Assembly (NCBI GenBank): GCA_025363835.1
Contig: JANYLD010000235.1
Coordinates: 1-33,930 of the forward strand
Source of the DNA: Armatimonadota bacterium
GTDB taxonomy: Bacteria; Armatimonadota; Fimbriimonadia; Fimbriimonadales; Fimbriimonadaceae
DNA: 33,930 nt
Direction: 5' to 3'
The translations under genes and the position numbers were made by a program. Shown here piece by piece: positions 1 through 7,597 of the stretch. The notes beneath the pieces are model-generated. The model saw only the letters and a program-made list of their open reading frames with translations, did not search any database and had not been told where the DNA came from. Each line of letters begins with the position of its first letter. Position 1 is the stretch's first letter.

Positions 1-576
1 GGGACTCTGCGCCTGACTACACCTGGCTATGAGAAGATCACAGGACTCCCCTGTGGCGTGATTATCTGCGGATGGCACGGCAAGTCGCTCATTCCAGGCT
101 ATTTCTTCCGAGGCAAGGGCCTTTGGGTGGTGATCAGCCAGTCCAGGGACGGTGATATCCAGAACGTGGTGTTCAGCAGCCTTGGCTACAAGGTGATCCG
201 CGGTAGTACGGGACGCGGCGGCGTAAGGGCGGCTGTGGAGGCGATCCGGGCTCTGCGGAACGGCGGTTCCATGGCGATGACGCCGGACGGGCCACGAGGG
301 CCATCCGGTGTGGTGCAAGGCGGAGTCATGCTGATGGCGCAAAAGTCGGGGGCGGCGTTAATTCCAGTTGGCATTAGCGCACGTCCCCGAACTCTGGCCA
401 AGTCTTGGGATCGGTATCTGGTTCCTTGGGCGTTTGGGCGGGCGGTGTTCCTGTTTGGCGATCCGATCTATGTGCCGGCCGATGCGAGCGAAGGCGAGAT
501 CGAGACGCTTCGATTGAAGCTGGAACAGGAGATTCATGCCTGCGAAACGGCTGCGGAGGCGGAGCTTTTTGGCTAG
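1..576 (+). CDS. Lysophospholipid acyltransferase family protein (DUF374-like), 5' partial
   Basis: The reading frame is open from the first base, so the N-terminus lies outside the window; 191 residues are visible. The protein has the DUF374 pattern: a WHG motif near the visible start (residues 25-27 of the fragment), then S-x-S-R-D-G-D, RGSTGRGG, and the hallmark TPDGPRGP, followed by a hydrophobic AGAALIPVG-like stretch (here SGAALIPVG). Members of this family resemble glycerolipid acyltransferases and are thought to transfer acyl chains to lipid or lipid A-type acceptors at the inner membrane; the actual substrate cannot be read from the sequence. It is followed 52 bases later by tatD on the same strand, so the two may be co-transcribed. 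Family assignment is firm, substrate is unknown. Confidence 0.85.
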   Translation, partial: GTLRLTTPGYEKITGLPCGVIICGWHGKSLIPGYFFRGKGLWVVISQSRDGDIQNVVFSSLGYKVIRGSTGRGGVRAAVEAIRALRNGGSMAMTPDGPRGPSGVVQGGVMLMAQKSGAALIPVGISARPRTLAKSWDRYLVPWAFGRAVFLFGDPIYVPADASEGEIETLRLKLEQEIHACETAAEAELFG

Positions 577-628
577 ATTGCTTATGGGGCGTCCACGTCC
601 CGCCCTGCCGAGCTAAGCTTCACCAGAC

Positions 629-1396
629 GTGCTCATAGACACTCATTGCCACCTCAATCTAAAGGACAAGTTCCCCGACGTCGCGGCGACGGTTAAGGAA
701 GCGGTCGAGGCAGGCGTCACCCGCATGATTGTCATTGGCGTGGACGTCGTGACCTCGCGAGTAGCTTTAGAACTGGCGGATCAATTTGACGCGGTCTATG
801 GTGTCGTTGGGGTGCATCCGAATTATACGAACGACTACCAGCCGCCACAGATCAAGGAGATCGAGGAGCTACTGAAACACCCGAAAGCGCTGGCAATAGG
901 CGAGATCGGACTGGACCGGCATTGGAATTACGCCACTGACGAGCAACAGAAGGCTGCTTTATTTGATCAGTTGGATCTGGCGGAAGCCACAGGCAAGCCT
1001 GTCGTTTTTCATTGCCGAGAGGCTTATCCTGCCCTCCTCGATTTGCTGGAGAAGCGAACAAAGCTGCCGTGGCTGTTTCATTGCTTCGCCGGGGATGCGG
1101 ACGATGCTCGGCGAGCAACGGCCTTGGATGCTTACTTTGGAGTTGATGGTCCGATCACGTTTCCTAAATCGGACGATCTGCGAGCGATTGTTCGGTTGTT
1201 GCCTAAGGATCGCATTCTGATTGAAACGGACGCGCCCTACTTGACGCCGGCCCCATTCCGGGGGAAGCCGAACAGGCCGGCTTACGTTCTCTTTGTAAAT
1301 GTTGCTTTAGCGTCATGTTTGGCAATCGAGCAAGGGGAATGCGCGCTGTTGACGACGGCAAACGCAGAGCGGTTTTTCGGACTGGGCACTACGTAG
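629..1396 (+). CDS. tatD: TatD family metal-dependent hydrolase
   Basis: This 255-residue protein is a typical TatD-type DNase/hydrolase, an amidohydrolase-fold enzyme that binds two divalent metals and is linked to 3'-5' nuclease activity and DNA repair. All metal-ligand motifs are visible: DTHCH near residue 4, GEIGLD near residue 92, VFHCRE and LFHCF in the middle, and ETDAPYL near the C-terminus, followed by the usual RGKPNRP. The start is a GTG giving M-L-I-D-T-H; the family normally begins exactly here. No clear Shine-Dalgarno precedes it. Length matches the family. The gene sits between the acyltransferase and selB, with a long inverted repeat before selB. Confidence 0.93.
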   Translation: MLIDTHCHLNLKDKFPDVAATVKEAVEAGVTRMIVIGVDVVTSRVALELADQFDAVYGVVGVHPNYTNDYQPPQIKEIEELLKHPKALAIGEIGLDRHWNYATDEQQKAALFDQLDLAEATGKPVVFHCREAYPALLDLLEKRTKLPWLFHCFAGDADDARRATALDAYFGVDGPITFPKSDDLRAIVRLLPKDRILIETDAPYLTPAPFRGKPNRPAYVLFVNVALASCLAIEQGECALLTTANAERFFGLGTT

Positions 1397-1419
1397 TAAC
1401 CTGAGTTCCTTCCGTAGTT

Positions 1420-1539
1420 TTTGTCATCCCGAGCGAGTCTCCGAGTCGAGGGATCTGACCGTAAATCTCGACTGCTGGCATAGCATTCCGTGGCTTACAG
1501 TCAGGTCCCTCGACTCGGGGACTCGCTCGGGATGACAAA
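1420..1539. repeat. Long inverted repeat (45-bp arms) between tatD and selB
   Basis: The left arm at 1420-1464 and the right arm at 1495-1539 are reverse complements over 45 bases with three mismatches, separated by a 30-base loop. The outer end reads TTTGTCATCCCGAGCGAGTC. Transcribed, it would fold into a very stable hairpin that could end tatD transcription. Its symmetry and length suit a REP- or MITE-like mobile repeat better than a simple terminator. No second copy occurs in this window. Confidence 0.85.
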
Positions 1540-1563
1540 TTACAGAAAAGTTAGAAAGAATTC

Positions 1564-3402
1564 ATGGCAAAGTTAATTGGCACCGCAGGACATATCGATC
1601 ATGGGAAGACGACGCTCATTCGGGCGTTGACGGGGATCGATGCGGACCGGTTGCCGGAAGAGAAAGCGCGGGGGATGACGATCGATATCGGCTTCGCGTT
1701 TCTCGATTTGCCGGTGCATGGACGCGTTTCAATCGTTGACGTGCCAGGGCATGAGAAGTTCTTGCGGAACATGCTCGTTGGGGCCCTTGGAATCGATGTG
1801 GCGTTACTTTGCGTGGCGGCAGATGAGGCGGTCATGCAGCAGACACGAGAGCATCTCCAGATCCTCGAGCTGCTGCCGGTGGACCAGATGGTCGTGGCGT
1901 TGACACGCGCCGATCTAGCGGATGCTGACACTCTCGAGATGGCGCGGGAAGAAGTAAAGGAACTGCTTGCGCCAACCCGCTTTGCCAACGCTGCGGTCCT
2001 TGCGGTTTCCGCTCTGAAGGGCGATGGACTGGATGCATTGCGGGCTGAGTTATCCGAAGCCCTATCCAAGGAGGAAGCCAAATCAAGCGGGCCGTGGTAT
2101 CTCCCGATCGACCGGGTGTTCTCGGTAAAGGGCCACGGGTGTGTGGTAACCGGGACGCTGGCCCAGGGCACCGTGAAGGTGGGCGATAAGGCGTTTTTGG
2201 AGCCAGGCAAAGCTGAAGTGCGCGTCCGCGCCATCCACACACACGGCGATCCTCAGGAAAGCAGCGAGCAAGGTCGACGGACGGCGCTCAACCTGTCGGG
2301 CGTGAAGATGGAAGACGTCCATCGAGGTATGGCGCTTGGCGAGCCAGGGGCCTTGTTTGAGACGCAGGTGTTTGACGGGCGGATGCGGTGGCTTTCTGTG
2401 CCGAAACATGCGTCACGGGTCCGAGTTTCGATCGGATCCGAAGAGGCGATCGGGAAAGTGTTTGTTGGGCTCGATCCGGAGATTGTGCAGTTCCGTTTGG
2501 AAAGCCCCATTGCTTGTGCGCTTGGGCAGCCCCTAATTGTGCGTCAGTACAGTCCACCGGTGCTGCTTGGTGGCGGGCGCGTTTTGACCCCACAGGCGCT
2601 GTTGCGCAAGCGGGGCGAACAAGCTAAAGTTGTTGCGGCGACCGATCCATCTGAAGCCGTGTACGAAGCGATTGGAGACTCGGTGCAGGGCACGAGTACC
2701 GATGAAGTGTGCCGCGTGCTCGGCAAGACGCCGCAAGCCCTGGGGACCGTGTTTGAGGAGCTCTTGGAGAGCGGACGAGTTTTGGGCTTTGCCGGGCTAT
2801 GGTTCCAGTCGCCTGCCTTTGAAACAGGCTCTGAGCAGTTTCTTTCGGCTCTGGAGGCCGCTCACTTGGCAGAGCCACTGAAGGCCTACCTGCCTCGCGA
2901 GAAAGTAGTGGTCGCCGCGGGTGTGAAGTGGTCTGGCAAACCGCTAGACCGCATCATTTCCCACTTGGCCGCCCAGGGAACTTTGGAGGCGAACGGGACG
3001 GCCGTAAAGGCTCAGAACTTCAAGGTTCAGTTGACGCCGAGGCAGCGCGAGTTTTTGGATCGGGCGGTTTCGGAACTCAGCAAGGAGCCGATTAACACCC
3101 CCGGTGTCCACGACTTGGCAAAGGTCATTGGTGCGCCGCATCAAGCGGTTGAAGAAGTTCTGAAGCTTGGAGTTCAGGCTCGAGAGGTAGTCTCCGTGGG
3201 CGAGGGTGTGTTCTATACCCCAGCTCAGTTGGATAGTTTGAAAGCTCGGATTCGGGAGATTTCGGCGGGCAAGCCCTTTGCAGCCAGCGATGTTCGAGAC
3301 GCTCTTGGGACTACCCGGAAGTATGTGATTCCGCTGCTGGAGTATTTCGACACGACTCGATTTACGACACGTGTCGGGAATCAGCGGGCGATTAATAAAT
3401 AG
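1564..3402 (+). CDS. selB: Selenocysteine-specific translation elongation factor SelB
   Basis: SelB brings selenocysteinyl-tRNA to in-frame UGA codons with a SECIS element. The 612-residue protein has the full family layout. An EF-Tu-like GTPase domain comes first: GHIDHGKT at residues 9-16, RGMTIDIGFA switch I and DVPGHEKFLRNML switch II. The G4 motif reads TRAD instead of NKxD, a mild variation on the TKAD common in SelB. Beta-barrel domains II and III follow, then C-terminal winged helices ending in RKYVIPLLEYFD and TRVGNQR, the part that binds SECIS RNA. The ATG at 1564 directly precedes the canonical N-terminus. No selA, selD, tRNA-Sec or selenoprotein gene is visible in the window. The gene implies that the organism encodes selenoproteins elsewhere. 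Confidence 0.95.
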   Translation: MAKLIGTAGHIDHGKTTLIRALTGIDADRLPEEKARGMTIDIGFAFLDLPVHGRVSIVDVPGHEKFLRNMLVGALGIDVALLCVAADEAVMQQTREHLQILELLPVDQMVVALTRADLADADTLEMAREEVKELLAPTRFANAAVLAVSALKGDGLDALRAELSEALSKEEAKSSGPWYLPIDRVFSVKGHGCVVTGTLAQGTVKVGDKAFLEPGKAEVRVRAIHTHGDPQESSEQGRRTALNLSGVKMEDVHRGMALGEPGALFETQVFDGRMRWLSVPKHASRVRVSIGSEEAIGKVFVGLDPEIVQFRLESPIACALGQPLIVRQYSPPVLLGGGRVLTPQALLRKRGEQAKVVAATDPSEAVYEAIGDSVQGTSTDEVCRVLGKTPQALGTVFEELLESGRVLGFAGLWFQSPAFETGSEQFLSALEAAHLAEPLKAYLPREKVVVAAGVKWSGKPLDRIISHLAAQGTLEANGTAVKAQNFKVQLTPRQREFLDRAVSELSKEPINTPGVHDLAKVIGAPHQAVEEVLKLGVQAREVVSVGEGVFYTPAQLDSLKARIREISAGKPFAASDVRDALGTTRKYVIPLLEYFDTTRFTTRVGNQRAINK

Positions 3403-3404
3403 GC

Positions 3405-3433
3405 TTCCGGGAGCCGCTTGACGGGTTCCGGAA
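3405..3433. terminator. Possible hairpin between convergent selB and ABC ATPase genes
   Basis: TTCCGG at 3405-3410 pairs with CCGGAA at 3428-3433, with a further CC/GG pairing inside. It sits in the 37-base gap between two converging genes. There is no clear U-tract, so terminator function is only suggested. Confidence 0.35.
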
Positions 3434-3439
3434 AGTAGT

Positions 3440-4261
3440 TTAGATCAGCCCCAACAAACACTCTTCCAAAGTTGGCTGCCGATGGACGATGTACCGGACG
3501 TCACCGTAGCCTTCCAGAAGGAGCTTTGCGGCAAGTTGTTGGCCGTCCTGGGCCTTGAGTTTCACGGCTCCATTTTGGTGGGTGACTTCGATGGCGAAAG
3601 GGGCGGCCAGTGCTCGGACGCCCGCTTGGTTTTCGGTTGAGACTTCCAGGTCGTGATCGGTTTTGCGCGGCAAATCGAGGACGCGGCCGGCGTGTTTGAC
3701 TTGGCCGGCGTTAACGACGACAACTAAATCGCATTGCTCGACCACGTCCGGCCGGTTGGTGACGACGGCGATAGCAGCGCCGCTGGCCATGCGCTTGCGG
3801 AGTAAGTCCCAGAGGGATCGGAGGGTCCAGGGGTCCAACTGGTCAAGGTAGCCGTCCAAGCAAATCAACTCGCCTTCGTGAGAAAGGATCGGGAGCAGTT
3901 CGCAGGCGCTCTGCTGGCTGGGGCTCAGTTCCGCAACAGGGGTTTGACGGCTCTCCCAAAGTCTGGTGGCGTTGAGGGCTTCGCTGGCGCGGCCGGCCTG
4001 TCCTTGGGCGGCACCGGTGCGAGCTAGCTGTTGGGGTGTCTGCTTTTTGTCCTTGAGGGGCGTGGGCCAGCCAGCGCGGGCGCCCAACTCAATTTGCCCA
4101 GTTGGCGCAGCTTCTTGGCCGGCAATGAAGCGTAGCAGGCGCGTCTTGCCACTTGCTGCCGGTCCGACTATGGCGACGGACTGCCCGGGGTTAAGGCTCA
4201 GAGTCAGGACCGGCCCATGGGCGGCCAGGCCGACGGAGCGGAGCTTGAGAATTTCGGTCAT
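3440..4261 (-). CDS. ABC-type ATPase domain protein with degenerate catalytic motifs
   Basis: A 273-residue single ABC ATPase domain without a permease partner nearby. The Walker A motif is intact (GPAASGKT, residues 33-40). The signature reads LSPSQ (112-116) instead of LSGGQ. The Walker B aspartate D136 is followed by Gly rather than the catalytic Glu. The H-loop position carries Asn (VVTNRP, 166-171) instead of His. This suggests a protein that may bind ATP but hydrolyses it poorly, if at all. The C-terminal 80 residues after RVLDLP are an extra domain I do not recognise. The start is set at the ATG preceding TEILKL because GGAGG lies about six bases upstream; an in-frame start 18 codons further up lacks this. 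A polypyrimidine run separates it from the M24 peptidase gene upstream, so co-transcription is likely. Confidence 0.75.
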   Translation of the reverse strand: MTEILKLRSVGLAAHGPVLTLSLNPGQSVAIVGPAASGKTRLLRFIAGQEAAPTGQIELGARAGWPTPLKDKKQTPQQLARTGAAQGQAGRASEALNATRLWESRQTPVAELSPSQQSACELLPILSHEGELICLDGYLDQLDPWTLRSLWDLLRKRMASGAAIAVVTNRPDVVEQCDLVVVVNAGQVKHAGRVLDLPRKTDHDLEVSTENQAGVRALAAPFAIEVTHQNGAVKLKAQDGQQLAAKLLLEGYGDVRYIVHRQPTLEECLLGLI

Positions 4262-4339
4262 ACGGCCCTCCGGAACCCCCAACCCCATCCCCTTCCCCCT
4301 CCAGCGCACAAGCATCGCCGTAAGGGGCAGGAGCTCGGA

Positions 4340-5410
4340 TCAGGGCAGAACAAGGAGCTCTTTGGTGGAGTGGGTGAGGATCTCAATGCCTGTTTCGGTT
4401 ACCACTACGTCGTCTTCAATTCGCACACCCCCAAAGCCGGCGATATAGACGCCAGGCTCGACGGTCCAAACTTGTCCGGGAGCAAGGATCGTCTTGCTGT
4501 TGGTGCCGAGCCGGCCTCCGTCGTGGACATTGCGCCCGAGGCCATGGCCGAGGCCGTGGCCGAAGTATTGGGCGAGGTCGTATTTGGCGAGGGTGTCTCG
4601 GGCCGCGGCGTCCACGTCATGGGCGGCAACACCGGGCTTCATGATAGCGAGGGCGGCCAGCTGAGACTCTAGCACGCAGTCGTAAATGTGCTTATGCCGG
4701 TCCGAGAGCGGAGCGAGGACCATGGTGCGGGTCATGTCGCTGCAATAGCCATCCAGCTTCGCGCCGAAGTCGAGGGTGACGAAACCGCCGGCCTCTAATA
4801 TCTTCTCGCTTGCCCGGCCGTGCGGCAACGCGCTGCGCTGGCCGCTTGCGACGATGGGGGAGAAGCCGATTTCCGCCATGTTGCGGCGAAAGAAAAATTC
4901 GATATCCAGGCTGATGTCCCATTCGCTAACGCCAGGTTGGATTAGGCGCAGGACATGCTCAAAGCACTTGTCCGCCAGCTGGCAAGCGGCTCTGATTTTT
5001 TCGATCTCTTCGGGTGACTTCACCAAACGGAGGTCGGTGAAAATGTCGGGCGCGGGCATCAGCTCAATGCCATTCAGCTTCCCTTTTAGGTTCTCAAACT
5101 GCTCATAGGTCGTCGTGTTGGCTTCAAAAGCAATCTTGCTGACGCCCATCATCTTAAGCTGTTGGGCGACAAAGTCGGTCATCTGGACAGGGCTGGCAAA
5201 AGACGTCACGGGTACGCCCTTGACTTCCTCGTTGGCTTGAATCGTGTAGCGGCTGTCGGTGATGAAAAGAGCGTCGTCCGGGGTCACCACAACGTTGGCG
5301 CTGGATCCGCTGAAGCCGGTCATCCAACCGGCGTTATCCACGTTGCTTACCAGCATGGCGGGCAGGTTCTGTTCGCGCATTTTCTCTCGAACTCTAGTTA
5401 AGGCACTCAT
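4340..5410 (-). CDS. M24 family aminopeptidase (Xaa-Pro aminopeptidase-like)
   Basis: The 356-residue protein is an M24B metallopeptidase that removes N-terminal residues before proline in the cytoplasm. An N-terminal creatinase-type domain (residues 1-125, with NVDNAGWMTGFSGSSAN) precedes the pita-bread catalytic domain. Metal ligands and active-site motifs are all present: LPHGR, LDFGAKLDGYCSDMTRT (two Asp), GHGLGHGLGRNVHD (His), VEPGVY (Glu) and VRIEDDVVV (Glu). The start codon overlaps the aroQ stop by one base (TAATG), which indicates translational coupling. Such a pairing of aroQ and an M24 peptidase is common in Firmicutes and related lineages. Confidence 0.92.
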   Translation of the reverse strand: MSALTRVREKMREQNLPAMLVSNVDNAGWMTGFSGSSANVVVTPDDALFITDSRYTIQANEEVKGVPVTSFASPVQMTDFVAQQLKMMGVSKIAFEANTTTYEQFENLKGKLNGIELMPAPDIFTDLRLVKSPEEIEKIRAACQLADKCFEHVLRLIQPGVSEWDISLDIEFFFRRNMAEIGFSPIVASGQRSALPHGRASEKILEAGGFVTLDFGAKLDGYCSDMTRTMVLAPLSDRHKHIYDCVLESQLAALAIMKPGVAAHDVDAAARDTLAKYDLAQYFGHGLGHGLGRNVHDGGRLGTNSKTILAPGQVWTVEPGVYIAGFGGVRIEDDVVVTETGIEILTHSTKELLVLP

Positions 5411-5865
5411 TAAAGAACTTCCTTTTCAACGTTTAACAATGCTTCAATGGCGAGAATGTATCCGAACCCGCCAAAGCCGATAACCTGACCAACTGTAACG
5501 GGTGCAACCACCGAATGGCGACGGAACTCTTCACGGTTGTGAATATTGCTCAGATGAACTTCTACCACCGGCAGCCGCACGCTCGTTAGCGCGTCGCGAA
5601 GGGCGATCGAATAATGGGACAGACCGCCGGGGTTGATAACGATGGCATCGGCCCAGCGACGGTGCTCCTGAATCGTGTCGATCAAGACGCCTTCCGAGTT
5701 GGACTGCAGGATACGGACTTCAACGTTCAGCTTAACTGCGGCCGCCTGGATGTCCGCGTCAATCTCGTCCAAGGGCTTCTTCCCATAGACGTCGGGCTCT
5801 CGGAAGCCGGTCAAGTTCAAGTTGGGGCCGTGGAGGATAAGGACTTTGTAGCCGGCGCCGCTCAT
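5410..5865 (-). CDS. aroQ: Type II 3-dehydroquinate dehydratase
   Basis: AroQ converts 3-dehydroquinate to 3-dehydroshikimate, the third step of the shikimate pathway, as a dodecamer. The 151-residue length is standard. Family motifs are clear: HGPNLNL near the N-terminus, REPxVYG with the active-site Arg/Tyr loop, [22 protein letters not shown], and [18 protein letters not shown] with the catalytic His. Its ATG overlaps the stop of the Trm112-like gene as ATGA, and its own stop overlaps the peptidase start, placing it inside a tight operon. Confidence 0.96.
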   Translation of the reverse strand: MSGAGYKVLILHGPNLNLTGFREPDVYGKKPLDEIDADIQAAAVKLNVEVRILQSNSEGVLIDTIQEHRRWADAIVINPGGLSHYSIALRDALTSVRLPVVEVHLSNIHNREEFRRHSVVAPVTVGQVIGFGGFGYILAIEALLNVEKEVL

Positions 5866-6050
5866 TGGGTTTTGTCCTTCATCACTTCGGGTGGGATCGC
5901 GCTTTCAGGGAGGAGCCGGGGAATACCGTCCTCGATGGGGAAGCCGGTGCCGTCCTTGGTGCAGACCAGATAGTTACCAACCTGTTTCAACGGGCTACGC
6001 TCCGCGCATGCGGGGCAGCCGAGCAGGGCGAGGAATTCCGGTTTGATCAC
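5862..6050 (-). CDS. Trm112-like / UPF0434 zinc-ribbon protein
   Basis: This 62-residue protein matches the Trm112/UPF0434 (YcaR-like) pattern: [14 protein letters not shown] at the start, a central Cys in YLVCTKD, then the conserved [13 protein letters not shown] tail. Proteins of this family are small Zn-binding partners, in eukaryotes and archaea of methyltransferases; the bacterial role is poorly defined. The start is a GTG at 6050, preceded by AAGGAGG eight bases upstream; a longer reading from further up would add 17 unlikely residues. The GTG overlaps the TGA of the glycosyltransferase gene (GTGA), and the 3' end overlaps aroQ by four bases. Confidence 0.88.
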   Translation of the reverse strand: MIKPEFLALLGCPACAERSPLKQVGNYLVCTKDGTGFPIEDGIPRLLPESAIPPEVMKDKTQ

Positions 6051-7138
6051 CCCAGAACCTCCTTGTAAACTTCCAGCGTCTTCCGCGCGGTCTCCTCCCA
6101 TGTAAATCGTTTAGCGCGCTCCAATCCCCTCGTTCGAAGCTCTTCGAGCTTACTCGAATCACCCAGCAAAGCCTGGATATCACGGGCCCAGTCGGCCGCC
6201 TCCCAGCTTGACTCGACCTGCGCCCCATCGCCCGCCACTTCGGGAAGCGCGCCTCCGGAGCTGCAAAGAACGGGACATCCGCACTCAAACGCTTCAATGA
6301 GCGGAATTCCGAAGCCTTCGTGCCGGCTTGGCGCGAGGTAGAGATCAGCCGCACTATACAGAGCGGAGAGTTGATCGAAGCTTACATAGCCGGTGGAGAT
6401 GACGCGCCCGTTTTCACACTGCTCACCCCAGCCTTCTTTGCCCGTGAGAACGAGCTTGTGGCCCAGCTCGGCGGGAAGCATCTCCATGGCAGAAACCGCG
6501 AGCTGCATATTCTTCCTCGGCCATTTGGTGCCCACCGACAGAACAAACGGACCCTCCAGCTTCAGGCTCTTCTTGAGCCCATTCTTGGCAGCCAGCTTCT
6601 TCTGCGGCAAAATCGCGGGATGGGCAGCCAGATAGGTGACACGTACCTTCTGGCCGGAGAACGGAAACCGCTCCTGGATCTCTTTGCGAGAGGTCTCTGA
6701 AACTGTTATCACCCGCGCTGCCCGCTTTATGCTGGACGGCACCGTTGTACGCAGGATAGTCCGGTCTTTGGGCTTAAACCACTGCGGGCCAATCATAAAG
6801 GAGATGTCGTGGACTGTCGTAATACCAGTTTTGCCCGCAAGCGGCGAGAGGCTGTATTGCGTGTGGATAGCGCCTGCGCCCATCCGCCTCGCATTCAACG
6901 GAAATCGGGTCAAACTCCACCACCGAGAACTGCGCGCCGGAATGCGAATCCACTGGAAATTCTCGGATTCGGGAATGCCTTGAGGCTTGCGAGCGTTAGA
7001 GAAGAGCAGAAACCGGAAATTAGCGTTAACGCGGCTAAGGCCCAAAAGGAGGCCGGTCCAGTACGTGCTATCTCCGGTGCTCTGGCCGCCTAAGAGACGC
7101 GCATCGATCGCGATTTTTGGCGCGGTTTCTGATACCAT
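6047..7138 (-). CDS. Glycosyltransferase family 4 (GT-B fold)
   Basis: A 363-residue GT4-type retaining glycosyltransferase. The N-terminal Rossmann half begins KIAIDARLLGG. HDISFM and VITVSETSRKEI mark the domain middle. The C-terminal half has the nucleotide-sugar site: VLSVGTKWPRKN, then the E-x7-E signature region in SRHEGFGIPLIEAFECGCPV, followed by SSGGALPEVAGD. It likely builds a cell-surface polysaccharide or glycolipid; donor and acceptor cannot be told. It is the first gene of the minus-strand operon. Upstream, TAATAAT lies only about ten bases before the ATG, so the transcript may have almost no leader. Confidence 0.9.
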   Translation of the reverse strand: MVSETAPKIAIDARLLGGQSTGDSTYWTGLLLGLSRVNANFRFLLFSNARKPQGIPESENFQWIRIPARSSRWWSLTRFPLNARRMGAGAIHTQYSLSPLAGKTGITTVHDISFMIGPQWFKPKDRTILRTTVPSSIKRAARVITVSETSRKEIQERFPFSGQKVRVTYLAAHPAILPQKKLAAKNGLKKSLKLEGPFVLSVGTKWPRKNMQLAVSAMEMLPAELGHKLVLTGKEGWGEQCENGRVISTGYVSFDQLSALYSAADLYLAPSRHEGFGIPLIEAFECGCPVLCSSGGALPEVAGDGAQVESSWEAADWARDIQALLGDSSKLEELRTRGLERAKRFTWEETARKTLEVYKEVLG

Positions 7139-7174
7139 CTAAGTAGCCATTATTATCGAAAGGTTCGTATCCAA

Positions 7175-7597
7175 ATGAAGAAGCGCAAGAAACCTATTTT
7201 CCTAGCCGCGATTGTTATCCTGCTCCTGGTCTCGGTTATGGCGTTCAATGCGAGCGCCTTTTCCGCCGCAACCCAAACCCCGAGTGCCAATGCCGGCCAG
7301 CTTACGCCCGAGCAGCAGGCCGAGAAAGCCAAGTTAGACCAAGACAAGAAGAAGCTCGCCGAAGATGACGCGGCTAGGACCAAAAAAATTGCTGGGTCAA
7401 AGCCGGCTTCGGGTGTTATGGTTGTCGACAAGAGCGACGACGACATGCCCGTTAAAGGTCATGGAGTCGAGGCGATTTCCAAGGACCAGCCCAAGATTAT
7501 GGCACCGGCCTATACCCCGCCCAAAAAGGTCGACCCGCAAGATGCAAGCGTCAATTCGCAAAGCCAGTGGTATAGCAAAGAATCAGGCGCAGGCTAG
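7175..7597 (+). CDS. Hypothetical exported or membrane-anchored small protein
   Basis: I do not recognise this 140-residue protein. It has a basic N-terminus (KKRKKP), a hydrophobic segment at about residues 8-29, and an AFNASA^FSA-like possible signal peptidase site. The rest is highly charged and rich in Ala, Lys, Asp and Gln: a short alpha-helical stretch (QQAEKAKLDQDKKKLAEDD) followed by a Pro/Lys-rich tail. It probably acts outside the cytoplasmic membrane. It is transcribed divergently from the glycosyltransferase gene with only 36 bases between the starts. The ATG follows CGTATCCAA directly, and the AAAGG further up is too distant to be a good ribosome site. Its last bases overlap the end of the convergent ABC ATPase gene by four bases. 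Confidence 0.65.
   Translation: MKKRKKPIFLAAIVILLLVSVMAFNASAFSAATQTPSANAGQLTPEQQAEKAKLDQDKKKLAEDDAARTKKIAGSKPASGVMVVDKSDDDMPVKGHGVEAISKDQPKIMAPAYTPPKKVDPQDASVNSQSQWYSKESGAG

Noticed and set aside
4269-4303. Polypyrimidine run (CCCCAACCCCATCCCC type) as another heptamer array
   Set aside because: The period is irregular (6-8 bases), so it does not meet the strict seven-base pattern.
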